NCBI RefSeq assembly: GCF_003149025.1
Contig: NZ_QGDV01000012.1
Location: forward strand, 30,978 to 94,977
Length of the DNA: 64,000 nucleotides
Direction of reading: 5' to 3'
From: Rathayibacter iranicus NCPPB 2253 = VKM Ac-1602
Lineage (GTDB): Bacteria > Actinomycetota > Actinomycetes > Actinomycetales > Microbacteriaceae
The position numbers and the translations under genes are program-made. Under the pieces are notes generated by a model. The model had not been told where the DNA came from, made no database searches, and saw nothing but the letters and a program-made list of their open reading frames with translations. This document shows, piece by piece, positions 38,338 to 47,921 of this stretch (within the stretch, counting starts at the first letter, position 1; each line of letters opens with the position of its first letter).

Positions 38338-38712
38338 CTACTTGGTACCGAGCAGGTCGATCACGAAGAGCAGGGTCTTGCCGGAGAGCGGGTGCCCGCC
38401 GCCGGCCGGCCCGTAAGCCAGTGCGGGCGGGCAAACCAGCTTGCGACGGCCGCCGACCTTCATTCCAGGGATGCCCTGCTGCCAGGCGCGAATCAGATTG
38501 TTCAGGGGGAAGTTGATCGACTGGTTGCGACTCCACGAAGAATCGAACTCCTCGCCGGTGTCGTACTCGACGCCGAGATAGTGCACCTCGACGGTCGAGC
38601 CGGGCTGCGCCTCTGCGCCATCGCCGATCACGATGTCCTCGATGACGAGGGAGTCGGGGGCCGGCCCCTCAGGGGCGTCGACCTCGGGCTTGGTCAGGTT
38701 CTCACTGCTCAT
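38338..38712 (-). CDS. FKBP-type peptidyl-prolyl isomerase
   Basis: Single FKBP domain protein of 124 residues, cytoplasmic. Active-site segments are visible: VEVHYLGVEYDTGEEFDSSW, AWQQGIPGMKVGGRR and PPALAYG. The C-terminus LLFVIDLLGTK closes the fold. No signal peptide or lipobox is present, unlike the secreted actinobacterial FKBPs. Confidence 0.92.
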   Translation of the reverse strand: MSSENLTKPEVDAPEGPAPDSLVIEDIVIGDGAEAQPGSTVEVHYLGVEYDTGEEFDSSWSRNQSINFPLNNLIRAWQQGIPGMKVGGRRKLVCPPALAYGPAGGGHPLSGKTLLFVIDLLGTK

Positions 38713-38963
38713 GCTCCAATCCTAGGGCGGAGTTTTGCGCGGCGAGGGTGAAGGAGGCGGCGCGGGACGAGCGCCCGATTCCGTTGCTGTCAGAAGCGCC
38801 GAAGGCCCAGCGTTGCATCCAGCCGTTCCGGCTCCGCCGAGGAGGAACACGCGAGTATGACGGGCTGGGAGTGAGCGGTTTCGCGCCACACTCAGGGCCC
38901 CGCAGGCGCCATCACTACGCTCTCCTCGGCCGGGACCTCCCCCGGCAACTCTGGAGGACGACT

Positions 38964-40280
38964 GTGCTCGACACCCTGCTCTCGCTTCAACTGCTCACGG
39001 GAAGGATTCCCAAACTGACGTTCGCCGCAGCCTGCCTGGCACTTATCGTGCTCCTCGTCCGCCGCTACGACTCGAAGCGGCTGCGTGCTCTCACCATCGG
39101 AATTTTCAGCGGTGCCGCCGCAGGAGTGCTGCTGCTCGTGGTCGTGGAGGGCCTGCTCAATTCCTTTGGGACTCCGTTGAGCGCAGGAACTCACCTGTGG
39201 GTCGTCGCGTTCACCGCCGGCACCGGTCTTGCTGTCGCAAGCATGCTGCGCGCCGCACTCTGGCGCCGCCTCGTGGCGATTGTCGCGGTCATCTCCTTCC
39301 TGATCGCGGCGGGAATCGGAATCAACCTCGACTACGGGCTCACCGCGACCCCAGCCGAGATTCTCGGAACATCGACGGTCGGCCCGATCGCACTGCCGCC
39401 GCTGCGCCAGCCGGACGCACCGGTACAGGCGCCCGACGGTACGCCGAATAACCGCCCCGCCCACGGCGAGATCGGCACCACCACGATTCCTGCAGAGGTC
39501 TCGGGGTTCCCCGCGCGCAAGGCCGGGATCTACCTTCCTCCCGCGGCACTGCAAGCAGACCCGCCCAACCTGCCGGTCGTCGTGATGATGATGGGGCAGC
39601 CGGGGACCACGGATCCGACGAGAGTCGGTAAGGCCATGGACGCCGTCGCGACTGCGCACGGCGGGTGGTCTCCGATTGTCGTGATCGCCGATCAGATCGG
39701 ACGTCCGGTCGATGATCCGCTGTGCTCGGACGTCACCTCGTTCGGTGCAGCGCAGACCTACGTGTCGGTCGATGTCGTCAACTGGATCCGCAGCTCGCTC
39801 AATGTCCTCCCGGACCCGAGCGCGTGGACTGTGGCGGGCTACTCCAATGGAGGGACCTGCGCCGCTCTGCTCGGTGCCAAGTTCCCGAACGTGTTCAAGA
39901 ACGCCATCGGGATTGCCGGCGAAGCCTTCCCCGGCCAGGACCAGGAGGAGGAGACGCTCGCGAACGCACTGAACGGAGACGCCGCACTCTACGATTCCTT
40001 GAAGCCTGCGCGGGTGCTCGCCGTCTCCGGCGCTGACTATTCTCAAAGTTGGCAGTATTTCACCGTCGGACAGACGGACGGCAACTTCGCGCAGTGGACT
40101 CGAGAACTCGCCGACTCGGCCGAAGCGGCAGGCGTCACGACCGAATTCGAAATGCTCCACAACGAGGGGCATGGCGGCGCCGCCCTCGACGAGGCACTGC
40201 CCAGCGCGTTCGCCGCACTGACCCAGCGCCTCGAGCAGACCGGTGTCCCCGGAGCCGTCGCGGCCGACGCCGCGCACTGA
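38964..40280 (+). CDS. membrane-anchored alpha/beta hydrolase (esterase family)
   Basis: Protein of 438 residues. Four N-terminal membrane helices (about residues 10-125) precede an extracellular alpha/beta-hydrolase domain like the mycolyltransferase/esterase D group. The nucleophile motif is VAGYSNGGTCAALL, and the probable catalytic His is in LHNEGHGGAAL. The GTG at 38964 has GGAGG seven bases upstream. The substrate is unknown; homologues act on cell-envelope esters. Confidence 0.8.
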   Translation: MLDTLLSLQLLTGRIPKLTFAAACLALIVLLVRRYDSKRLRALTIGIFSGAAAGVLLLVVVEGLLNSFGTPLSAGTHLWVVAFTAGTGLAVASMLRAALWRRLVAIVAVISFLIAAGIGINLDYGLTATPAEILGTSTVGPIALPPLRQPDAPVQAPDGTPNNRPAHGEIGTTTIPAEVSGFPARKAGIYLPPAALQADPPNLPVVVMMMGQPGTTDPTRVGKAMDAVATAHGGWSPIVVIADQIGRPVDDPLCSDVTSFGAAQTYVSVDVVNWIRSSLNVLPDPSAWTVAGYSNGGTCAALLGAKFPNVFKNAIGIAGEAFPGQDQEEETLANALNGDAALYDSLKPARVLAVSGADYSQSWQYFTVGQTDGNFAQWTRELADSAEAAGVTTEFEMLHNEGHGGAALDEALPSAFAALTQRLEQTGVPGAVAADAAH

Positions 40281-40295
40281 GTCGAGCGCGGGCGC

Positions 40296-42539
40296 TCACT
40301 CCACCAGGGTGAGGCGCTGCGTCGGCCGAGTCATCGCCACGTAGAGGGAGGCGGCGCCACGCTCGCCGGTCTGAGCGATCAGGCGCGGGCGGGCGATGAC
40401 GACGGAATCGAATTCGAGTCCTTTGGCGTCGTTCGTCGAGAGAACCGCGATCGGGCGGTCGAGCCCCGTCGCTCCGCGGCCGACCTCCCGGCCGTACGCA
40501 GCCTCGAGGCGCGCTGCGATCACGGCGAGGTCGTCGTCGGGCGCGATCACGGCGAGGGTCCCCTCCGCCTCAATCGCGCGGTCCTCACTGACGGCAGCGA
40601 GCACGCGGGCGGCGAGCGGACTGTCGCCGCGGTCGCGGACAGTCCTGACCGGCCACTCCGTCGAGCGGACCGCTTGCCCCGGCGTGATCTCAAGCCCGCT
40701 CTCGCGCGCCGTCCGCTCGGCGAAGGCCACGATCTGGGCGGGAGTGCGGTAGTTGACCGTCAGCTCCTCGAGGCGCCACGGCGCCGCCTCCACCCCGCGG
40801 CCCTGACGACCGAAAGTGTCGCGCAGAGCGGCGTCCCAACTGGTGGCTGACGAAGCGCCGGATGCCTGCGCGACATCGCCGACGATCGTGAACGAGCGCA
40901 TCGGGCATCGCCGCAGCAGCACTCGCCACTGCATCGGCGAGAGCTCTTGAGCCTCGTCGACCACGACATGTCCGTACGTCCAGGAGCGGTCGGCGGCCGC
41001 GCGCTCGGCGGTCGTGCCGACGATGGTCCGCTCGGCGAAGCCCCCGGCCAGATCCTTCGCGTTGACGAGGCCGCCGACGCCCATATTGCGGATGGCCGCC
41101 TCCGCGTTCTCAATGTCGCGGCGGCGCTGCTCCTTCTCGGCCTTCTTCGACGCGTCGGCGTGATCGTCGTAAGCGCCGAGTAACTCGGCCGCCTCGTCGA
41201 GCAGCGGCACGTCCGAGACCGTGAAGGGGGCGTCCCGCTCGCGGCGGAGGAGTGCCCGCTGGGCAGCAGTCCAGCGCGGAGTCAGAGATGCAAACCAGTT
41301 CGGCCGCGCATAAAGGTCCTGAAGCAACTTCTCCGGCGTGAGCGGCAACCATGCCGTGTTGAGGGCGACGCGCACGTCGTACGCGGTCCGCACGTCCTCG
41401 CGCAGCACCGCCTCGTCGGCCTCATCGACCGTGCTGCCGTGGCTCCGCAGCTGATCGGCGAGCTGGCGGGTGAGCTGCGTGATCATCGCCTTGACGAACG
41501 TCACCCGTGCCTCGTTGTGCGGCTTGCGGGAGTCGCGGGCGCGGGTGATCGCGCGCTCCACGTCCTGCGGCTCCAGGCGGAGCTTCTCGCCGTTCACGTC
41601 GAGCATCTGCGTCTCGGCGGGGACGACCTGACGCGAGCGGACCGCGCGCTTGAGCAGCTCCGCCATCCGCGCCGAGCCCTTGACCCGCGCGAGCGCCGGA
41701 ACGTCCTCGTCGATGAGGTCGAGGCCGGGATAGAGCTGACCGAGAGTCGAGAGTACGACGCCCGTCTCGCCGAGCGAGGGCAGTACCGCCTCGATGTAGC
41801 GCAGGAAGGAGCGCGAAGGGCCAACGACAAGCACGCCGGAGGAGGCGATGCGATCGCGGTATGAGTAGAGAAGGTACGCGGCTCGGTGCAGCGCCACGGC
41901 TGTCTTGCCCGTGCCCGGGCCGCCCTGCACGACCAGCACGCCGCGCAGCTCCGAACGGATGATGCGGTCCTGCTCGCCCTGGATGGTCGCGACGATGTCG
42001 TGCATCCGCCCGGTGCGCTGCGCCCCGAGCGCGGCCATCAGTGCGCCCTCGCCCTGGAGCACCGTGCCCTCTCGCAGCAGCTCCTGATCGAAGACCTCGT
42101 CCTCGAAGCGGAGGACGTCGCGGCCGCGCGTGGTCAGATGCCGACGCGCACGGGTACCCATCGGGCGAGCGGCGGTCGCCTGGTAGAAGGCAGCGGCCTG
42201 CGGGGCGCGCCAGTCGAGCAGCAGGGTGTCCTGTTCCTCGTCGCGCAGGCCAATGCGCCCGATGTAGCGGTGCTCGGACTCGCCGTCTGCCAAAGTCAGC
42301 CGGCCGAACGCGAGCCGGTCGTCAGCGCCGGTCAGCGAGCGGATGCGGTCCTCGTACAGCCGCGCGTAGGCGTCGCGCTCGGAGCGGCTCTGGTGGTTGC
42401 CGCCCACGCTCTCGATGCGGACCGTGTCCAGCGCCTCGCGGGCCTGCGCGATCAGCTCGTCGAGGCGCGCATAGAGCGCCGCCACGTACTCACGCTCCCG
42501 TGAGAGTTCGGTGTGCTGGACTGTCGTGCCGTCCGTCAT
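40296..42539 (-). CDS. helR: RNA polymerase recycling ATPase HelR/HelD (UvrD-like)
   Basis: Superfamily 1 helicase-like ATPase of 747 residues that removes RNA polymerase from stalled complexes; HelR-type members give rifamycin tolerance in actinobacteria. Walker A is VVQGGPGTGKTAVALHRAAYLLY, Walker B HVVVDEAQELSPMQWRVL, and the motif VNYRTPAQIV and the C-terminal AKGLEFDSVVIARP are intact. The N-terminal coiled-coil arm (residues ~10-60) is present. The ATG at 42537-42539 gives MTDGTTVQ. HelR versus HelD cannot be settled by eye. Confidence 0.87.
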   Translation of the reverse strand: MTDGTTVQHTELSREREYVAALYARLDELIAQAREALDTVRIESVGGNHQSRSERDAYARLYEDRIRSLTGADDRLAFGRLTLADGESEHRYIGRIGLRDEEQDTLLLDWRAPQAAAFYQATAARPMGTRARRHLTTRGRDVLRFEDEVFDQELLREGTVLQGEGALMAALGAQRTGRMHDIVATIQGEQDRIIRSELRGVLVVQGGPGTGKTAVALHRAAYLLYSYRDRIASSGVLVVGPSRSFLRYIEAVLPSLGETGVVLSTLGQLYPGLDLIDEDVPALARVKGSARMAELLKRAVRSRQVVPAETQMLDVNGEKLRLEPQDVERAITRARDSRKPHNEARVTFVKAMITQLTRQLADQLRSHGSTVDEADEAVLREDVRTAYDVRVALNTAWLPLTPEKLLQDLYARPNWFASLTPRWTAAQRALLRRERDAPFTVSDVPLLDEAAELLGAYDDHADASKKAEKEQRRRDIENAEAAIRNMGVGGLVNAKDLAGGFAERTIVGTTAERAAADRSWTYGHVVVDEAQELSPMQWRVLLRRCPMRSFTIVGDVAQASGASSATSWDAALRDTFGRQGRGVEAAPWRLEELTVNYRTPAQIVAFAERTARESGLEITPGQAVRSTEWPVRTVRDRGDSPLAARVLAAVSEDRAIEAEGTLAVIAPDDDLAVIAARLEAAYGREVGRGATGLDRPIAVLSTNDAKGLEFDSVVIARPRLIAQTGERGAASLYVAMTRPTQRLTLVE

Positions 42540-42889
42540 CGTGCGCCTTCCGTGCATCCGCCTCCGCGGACCGTGTGGCGCGGAATGCGCTTCGGGGGTC
42601 GCGGGAAAACAGGCGGTCCAGTCTACCGAGCGTTCGTGTCGGAGCGGCAGAGAACCCGCGATCACCGTGCCCCTTGCGCTGGACACCGCGCAGGAGCATC
42701 CTCACTGTCACAAAGGGTTCGACATTCCGTCCGAGCAGCCGGCCGCGCCGCTGCCGTGGAGTGTCGGACTCTTTTTCTGCGACTGGTCTGACGGCCGTTC
42801 ACCTCGCGGGAAAAGGATGCGCACGGAACGGATGTACGCGGAAGAGATGTACACGGAAGAGAACCGGTCGCGGCCACGTTGCACGCTCC
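42540..42889. repeat. intergenic region with three 15-bp direct repeats
   Basis: Divergent promoter region of helR and the DUF1684 gene, 350 bp. At 42821-42865 there are three imperfect 15-bp tandem units (GCACGGAACGGATGT, ACGCGGAAGAGATGT, ACACGGAAGAGAACC), ending 24 bp before the DUF1684 start. No gene is seen. The units could be a regulator site or chance. Confidence 0.45.
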
Positions 42890-43669
42890 ATGGCCACTTC
42901 GAGCAGTAGCGTCACCGCCCCCTCCCGAGCGTCGATCGACCTCACCGAATCGGCGCGCGCCGGCTGGGAGGGCTGGCTCGCCCGCCGGGCTGAACGCGTC
43001 ACCGGCCCCCGCGGCGACCTCGCTCTCATCGAGACGCGCTGGCTCGAAGCCGGCCAAAGCGTCAGCGACGAGCAGGCGCTCACGGACTACGGCCCGACCG
43101 CCTCTCTCACCCGCCTGCGCCGCGAGAACCTCGATACGGGCGAACCCGAGTACGGCTATCGCGTCTGGGACGCGGCCTCCGCGGGGATCCGCTCCTTCGA
43201 GGCTATCGAGACGTTCTCCTTCGACGCCGCCTGGGTGCTCGAAGCCTGGTTCGAGCCGGTGGACGAGGAGCGGACGATTCCGTTCGAGCACCTGCGCGAC
43301 AACGGAGCCACCCGCGACCTGGTCGTGCCCGGCGACATTACCTTCTCGCTGATCGACGACGGTCGGGCCCGCGAATACACGGTGGCGGCCTTCGACGACG
43401 GCGGCACACTGCTCGTCCCCTTCGGCGACCCGACGAATCGCAGCGACGATCCCGAACTGCGCAGTTACCCCGTTGGCCGCTTCCTCGTAGTCCAGCGGAT
43501 TGGCGCAGCGGCCGACGCGGGCACGCCCGGCCCCGTACTACTCGACTTCAACCGGGCCTACATCCCGCCGTGCGGCTTCTCGCCGCACTACAACTGCCCG
43601 CTACCGCCGGCACAGAACCGCCTCGACGTCCCCGTGACGGCGGGTGAGCGGCGCGTACGTGGCGCCTGA
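42890..43669 (+). CDS. DUF1684 protein
   Basis: Protein of 259 residues of the DUF1684 family, whose function is unknown. The family hallmark is near the C-terminus: LLDFNRAYIPPCGFSPHYNCPLPP, with the conserved cysteines and NxCPxPP. The N-terminal half contains the WEGWLARRAERVTGPRGDLALIETRW segment seen in relatives. There is no signal peptide. It is divergent from helR. Confidence 0.85.
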   Translation: MATSSSSVTAPSRASIDLTESARAGWEGWLARRAERVTGPRGDLALIETRWLEAGQSVSDEQALTDYGPTASLTRLRRENLDTGEPEYGYRVWDAASAGIRSFEAIETFSFDAAWVLEAWFEPVDEERTIPFEHLRDNGATRDLVVPGDITFSLIDDGRAREYTVAAFDDGGTLLVPFGDPTNRSDDPELRSYPVGRFLVVQRIGAAADAGTPGPVLLDFNRAYIPPCGFSPHYNCPLPPAQNRLDVPVTAGERRVRGA

Positions 43670-43705
43670 CTCAGTGGCGCGCGAGTCGTTGCGGCGCAGA
43701 GGTGG

Positions 43706-44827
43706 TCAACGGATGAGCGCAGCGCGACGAGCGACGAGTTCGTCGAGCAGCATGCGCTCATCGACGGAGGCTGTCGGCCGGCCCCGGCCGAGCAACTGGT
43801 GCTGACGGAGGTGCGCGAGTCGCGTCGCGGTGCCAAGAAACGCTCGCATCGCCCGTGGTCGATCACCTCCGGCCAGGGCGGCCCAGCGCGTGGCGGTGCG
43901 TCGCCCCTCTACTGTGCCGATCATGCGCACCTCCATCGGTGACAACCAGCCGGCCGCTGCGTAGTCCCCGAGCCGTTCGAGTGTGACCCTGCGCTCCTGG
44001 CGGCGCAGAACCACCACCGCGATCACGGCGACGGCGAACAGCGGCACTTGCACGACGCCGTAGAAGCCGAACCAGTCGGACACGAGGAACGAGGAGCCGT
44101 TCCAGAGAGCGTGCAGGACGGCGGCGAGCGCCAGCCCGAGCAGAACGATCGGGACACGCGCCGCTCCCGGGCGATGCGACGCGATACCGAGCGCCGCGCC
44201 CGTGCAGGCGGTGAACAGAACATGCGCGAAGGGGGAGAGAACTCCGCGGAGGAAGAACGTGACGGCGAGCGATTCGACGCCGCCCTCCACGAGCGCGGTG
44301 CCGAAGTAGACGACGTTCTCGACAAAGGCGAACCCGGAGGCGACGACGGCGGCATAGACAATGCCGTTGACCGGCCCGTCGAAGGTGCGACGCCAGATCA
44401 GCAGCACCAGCAGGACGCCGACCCCCTTTGCCGTCTCCTCGACCACGGGTGCCTGGATCACCGCCCCGACGAAGTCGGATCCGCTCGGCCGCCGACCCGA
44501 TGCATAGACCGCGATCTGCACCCCAAGATCGACCAAAAGCGCGATCGCCACCGACCCGGCGGCTCCCCAGAGGAACGCGAACCAGAGGCCGAGCGCGGGC
44601 TCCGGCTCCCAGCGGTCGACCCAGCGGACACCAAGCAGCACTACGGTGAGCGGCCCCAGAGCGACGACCGCGCAGACCGCCGCTGCGCTGACACCGAGCC
44701 CGCGCACGACGTGAGCCAGCACGAGCAGCAGGAGGATCCCGAGCAGCGCGACGCCGATCGAGCCGAGCACAGTGGGGACGACGGACGGGCGGCCAGGGGA
44801 CGGGGCGGGCGGCGGGTAGGCGCTCAT
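43706..44827 (-). CDS. PrsW-family intramembrane protease
   Basis: Multi-pass membrane protein of 373 residues with eight or more helices. The PrsW motifs are present: VVEETAKGVG (EExxK), FAFVENVVYFG (FxxxE) and HVLFTACTGAALG (HxxxxxxxG). In Bacillus, PrsW cleaves an anti-sigma factor; the target here is unknown and no sigma factor gene is adjacent. The C-terminal ~90 residues are cytoplasmic and basic. The ATG at 44825-44827 was chosen for its family N-terminus. Confidence 0.9.
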   Translation of the reverse strand: MSAYPPPAPSPGRPSVVPTVLGSIGVALLGILLLLVLAHVVRGLGVSAAAVCAVVALGPLTVVLLGVRWVDRWEPEPALGLWFAFLWGAAGSVAIALLVDLGVQIAVYASGRRPSGSDFVGAVIQAPVVEETAKGVGVLLVLLIWRRTFDGPVNGIVYAAVVASGFAFVENVVYFGTALVEGGVESLAVTFFLRGVLSPFAHVLFTACTGAALGIASHRPGAARVPIVLLGLALAAVLHALWNGSSFLVSDWFGFYGVVQVPLFAVAVIAVVVLRRQERRVTLERLGDYAAAGWLSPMEVRMIGTVEGRRTATRWAALAGGDRPRAMRAFLGTATRLAHLRQHQLLGRGRPTASVDERMLLDELVARRAALIR

Positions 44828-44996
44828 GGGGCTGAGAGTAGGGCAGGCGCGGGCTCGCGGACGACGGATGACGCGGGACGGAGCCACGCAACCCGGGCCG
44901 AGCATCCGAGTCCGGCAAATGCGCGCCGTCGGCTCGGCCTGGGTTGCCCGGGCGAGCCAACGGTCCATTCGGCCACGATGCTACGCAGGGAGGCTC

Positions 44997-46514
44997 TCAC
45001 TCCTCCGCTGCGGGGGCGATGATCGGGAGCGCTGCGGTCATCGCCTCGATGCCGGAGAGACGTGCGGGAGAGATCAGCCGTAGCACGTCCTCGCGCGGCA
45101 TCAGGCCGGCCTCGACCACCAGATCGGCGACGTTGCGGCCGGTCGCGAGCGCGGCTTTCGCGAGGGCGGCGGAGGCGGTGTAGCCGATACTCGGGGTCAG
45201 CGCCGTGATGACTCCGACGGAGGAGGCGACCATCGCCTCGAGCCGGTCGACATTGGCGGTGATGCCGTCGATGCAGTTCTCACGGAGCGTCTTGCAGGCC
45301 TGCGTCATCCAGGTGATGCTCTGCAGCAGTGAATGCGCGATCACAGGCTCGAAAGCGTTGAGCTGGAGCTGCCCAGCCTCGGCGGCCATCGTGACCGTGA
45401 CGTCGGCGCCGGCCACTGAGTAGGCAACCTGATTGACCACCTCGGGGATCACCGGGTTGACCTTGCCGGGCATGATGCTCGAGCCGGCCTGGCGCGGCGG
45501 CAGGTTGATCTCGCCGAAACCGGCCTGCGGACCTGAGGAGAGCAGCCGCAGGTCGTTGCAGATCTTGGACAGCTTGATGGCCGAGCGCTTGAGCGCGCTG
45601 GAGAACGACATGAAGACGCCCGCGTCGCTGGTCGCCTCGACCAAGTCCTGCGCCATCTCGAGCTGAAGATCGGTGATCTCGTTGAGATGACGGACAGCGG
45701 CGGCACCGTAGCGCGGATCGGCGGTGATGCCGGTGCCGATTGCCGTGGCTCCGATGTTGACCTCGGCGAGCAGCCAGATGGTCTCGGAGAGTCGCGCGTG
45801 GTCCTCGCCGAGCGTGGTGGCAAAGCCGTGGAACTCCTGACCGAGAGTCATCGGCACCGCATCCTGAAGCTGCGTGCGGCCGACTTTGAGGACGCTGCCG
45901 AACTCGACGGCCTTGCGCGAGAACGACTCGCGGAGCAGCGCCAACTCGTCGAGGAGGCGGCGCAGCGACCAGGTCATCGCGATCTTGATCGCGGTCGGAT
46001 AGACGTCGTTCGTCGACTGGCTGCGGTTGACGTCGTCGAGCGGGTGCACATGGGCGTACTCACCCTTGCCGTACCCGCCGATCTCGAGGGCGACGTTGGC
46101 GACGACCTCGTTGGCGTTCATGTTGGTGGAGGTGCCGGCTCCGCCCTGGATGACGCCGACAACGAACTGGTCGTGGAACTCGCCCTCGATAATCCGGCGA
46201 CAGGCGGTCTCGATGAGTTCGGCCTTGGTCGGAGCGAGGCTGCCCAGCTCGGCGTTTGCGCGTGCGGCGGCGAGCTTGACGGTCGCGAGCGAGCGGACCA
46301 GATCGGGGTAGATCGAGATGGGGCGCTTCGAGATCGGGAAGTTGTCGAGTGCGCGCGCGGTGTGAATGCCCCAGTAGGCATCGAAGGGGATTTCCTTCGC
46401 GCCGAGGGAGTCGGTCTCGGTGCGAACGGCGGGGATGTCGGGGGTGTCCAGGGCTCGGCCTTCCGGGTCGTGATCGGGGAGGGTGCGCGGTGCGCGGGTC
46501 ACGTCCAGCTCCAT
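44997..46514 (-). CDS. aspA: aspartate ammonia-lyase
   Basis: Interconverts aspartate and fumarate plus ammonia. It has 505 residues; about 30 residues precede the usual N-terminus. Superfamily signatures are intact: the C3 loop GSSIMPGKVNP, TSTNMNANEV, and RSQSTNDVYPTAIKIA. EIPFDAYWGIHT is specific for aspartase against fumarase. It is a single gene with no obvious operon partner. Confidence 0.94.
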   Translation of the reverse strand: MELDVTRAPRTLPDHDPEGRALDTPDIPAVRTETDSLGAKEIPFDAYWGIHTARALDNFPISKRPISIYPDLVRSLATVKLAAARANAELGSLAPTKAELIETACRRIIEGEFHDQFVVGVIQGGAGTSTNMNANEVVANVALEIGGYGKGEYAHVHPLDDVNRSQSTNDVYPTAIKIAMTWSLRRLLDELALLRESFSRKAVEFGSVLKVGRTQLQDAVPMTLGQEFHGFATTLGEDHARLSETIWLLAEVNIGATAIGTGITADPRYGAAAVRHLNEITDLQLEMAQDLVEATSDAGVFMSFSSALKRSAIKLSKICNDLRLLSSGPQAGFGEINLPPRQAGSSIMPGKVNPVIPEVVNQVAYSVAGADVTVTMAAEAGQLQLNAFEPVIAHSLLQSITWMTQACKTLRENCIDGITANVDRLEAMVASSVGVITALTPSIGYTASAALAKAALATGRNVADLVVEAGLMPREDVLRLISPARLSGIEAMTAALPIIAPAAEE

Positions 46515-46631
46515 TGCTGTCGTCGTGCGGCCCCGAGGGGCAGGGGGTCCGCGAACTGCCCGGCCAGCCTAACGCCGGGCTCGCGGGAGGTCCCGGCGTC
46601 GGCGCGGGATAACAGGTGGCCTCAGAATCAC

Positions 46632-46675
46632 GACGACCCGCGCCTCCCTCCGCTGGTGCGGGAGAGGAGGCGCGG
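46632..46675. terminator. terminator downstream of the DUF4190 gene
   Basis: GACCCGCGCCTC (46632-46643) and GAGGCGCGGGTC (46664-46675) form a perfect 12-bp stem with inner pairing, 23 bp after the stop codon of the gene at 46699. Confidence 0.78.
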
Positions 46676-46698
46676 GTCTGTGAGAGTCTGCGCCGCGA

Positions 46699-47130
46699 CT
46701 ACCTGAGCATCGCCAGGAACGGTGCGAGCAGGAGCACGGCGACGAAGGCGAAGACGAACAGCAGGACAATCCCCAGCATGACGGCGTTGAGGACGATGCC
46801 CCAGATCGCCAGCGTGCGGCCCGAGGGCTCGCGACGCAGTCCGAGGATGCCGAAGACGAGACCCGCAGCAGGCGCGACGACGGTGAGGCCGAAGAAGACG
46901 GAGGTGACGCCGAGGATGAGGCTAGTCAGCGAGAAGGGCGTCGAGGGGGCGGGAGCAAGGGTGGCCGACGGGACGGGCGGGGTGCCGTAGACGGGGCGCG
47001 GCGGGACGTTCGTGGCGGTGAGCTCTGGGGCGGGACGGGCGTCGGTGAGCACGGCCGTCGTGTCGAATCTCTCGGTGGGATGCTCGTCGGCGACGGTAGA
47101 GAGGCGGACGGTGCGGTCGTCGGTGGACAC
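46699..47130 (-). CDS. DUF4190-type membrane protein
   Basis: Protein of 143 residues: a hydrophilic Pro/Thr-rich N-terminal half and two membrane helices (LTSLILGVTSVFFGLTVVAPAAGLVFGILGL and LAIWGIVLNAVMLGIVLLFVFAFVAVLLL). The Gly-rich first helix followed by LRREPSGRTLAIWGIVLN is the DUF4190 pattern. The function is unknown. Confidence 0.7.
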   Translation of the reverse strand: MSTDDRTVRLSTVADEHPTERFDTTAVLTDARPAPELTATNVPPRPVYGTPPVPSATLAPAPSTPFSLTSLILGVTSVFFGLTVVAPAAGLVFGILGLRREPSGRTLAIWGIVLNAVMLGIVLLFVFAFVAVLLLAPFLAMLR

Positions 47131-47326
47131 GGGTGTGCTCCTTGGAGAGAGGCGCCGGTAACCCGGCGGGATGAGGTGCTGCCGGGTCCGATCCAGGTCC
47201 GATCCGGCAATGCCTCCACGCTACGGACAGCCGGGCGCCCGTCCTATCGGGAGAACCCCCGGAATCCGGGCGTCCCTAAGCGGGGCGAATGCGAGACTGG
47301 AGACGGATTCGAGGAGGAGGCGGCCG

Positions 47327-47758
47327 ATGGATGACGACGAGCTACGGCACCGCACCCGCGACCGATTGGGCGCCCGGGCCGTCTGGTTGGCCGGGCTTTC
47401 GGCGCTCGCGGGCGTCGTCGTGCTCTCCCCCGTGATCTCACTCGCCGCGACCGTCATCGTGTGGGGTGCGCGACGTCGAACCGGCACCCTGAGCGACCGG
47501 AACGGCCTCGTCGCCGTGAACTGGCAGCTCACGTACCTTGCGCTCCAGCTGATGCTGGTACCGCTGCATCTGGCACTCGTGTCGGTGCGCGACTCCCTCG
47601 ACGCGGACTGGCCGCTGGCGACCATCAGCGCGATCCTCCTGCTCTCGGTCCTGAACCTGGTGCTGTGCGTGGTGCTCGGAATCCGCTCGGGCCGCGGTCG
47701 TCCCGTCCGCCTCTGGATCGCCGTTCCTTTCGCCCGCTCCTCCCGGCCACCGCGCTGA
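47327..47758 (+). CDS. hypothetical membrane protein (DUF4870-like)
   Basis: Protein of 143 residues with three to four hydrophobic helices (WLAGLSALAGVVVLSPVISLAATVIVWG; WQLTYLALQLMLVPLHLALV; ATISAILLLSVLNLVLCVVLGI). The spacing, and NGLVAVNWQLTY in the middle, are reminiscent of DUF4870. The ATG at 47327 follows GAGGAGG. The function is unknown. Confidence 0.6.
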   Translation: MDDDELRHRTRDRLGARAVWLAGLSALAGVVVLSPVISLAATVIVWGARRRTGTLSDRNGLVAVNWQLTYLALQLMLVPLHLALVSVRDSLDADWPLATISAILLLSVLNLVLCVVLGIRSGRGRPVRLWIAVPFARSSRPPR

Positions 47759-47921
47759 CGCTCAGCCCCCTGCCCCGCCCCTCGCGCGGAGAGAGTGCGA
47801 TGGAGGGGGATCGCGTGTGCGGCCGGGACCACGCGAGCATCGTGCCGGCGCGCGCGTTCAGGGAGTGCGTGCTGGGCTTCCTCGCGGTGCAGTGCAGTGC
47901 GGGGTTGGGGCGGTGGCGCAA

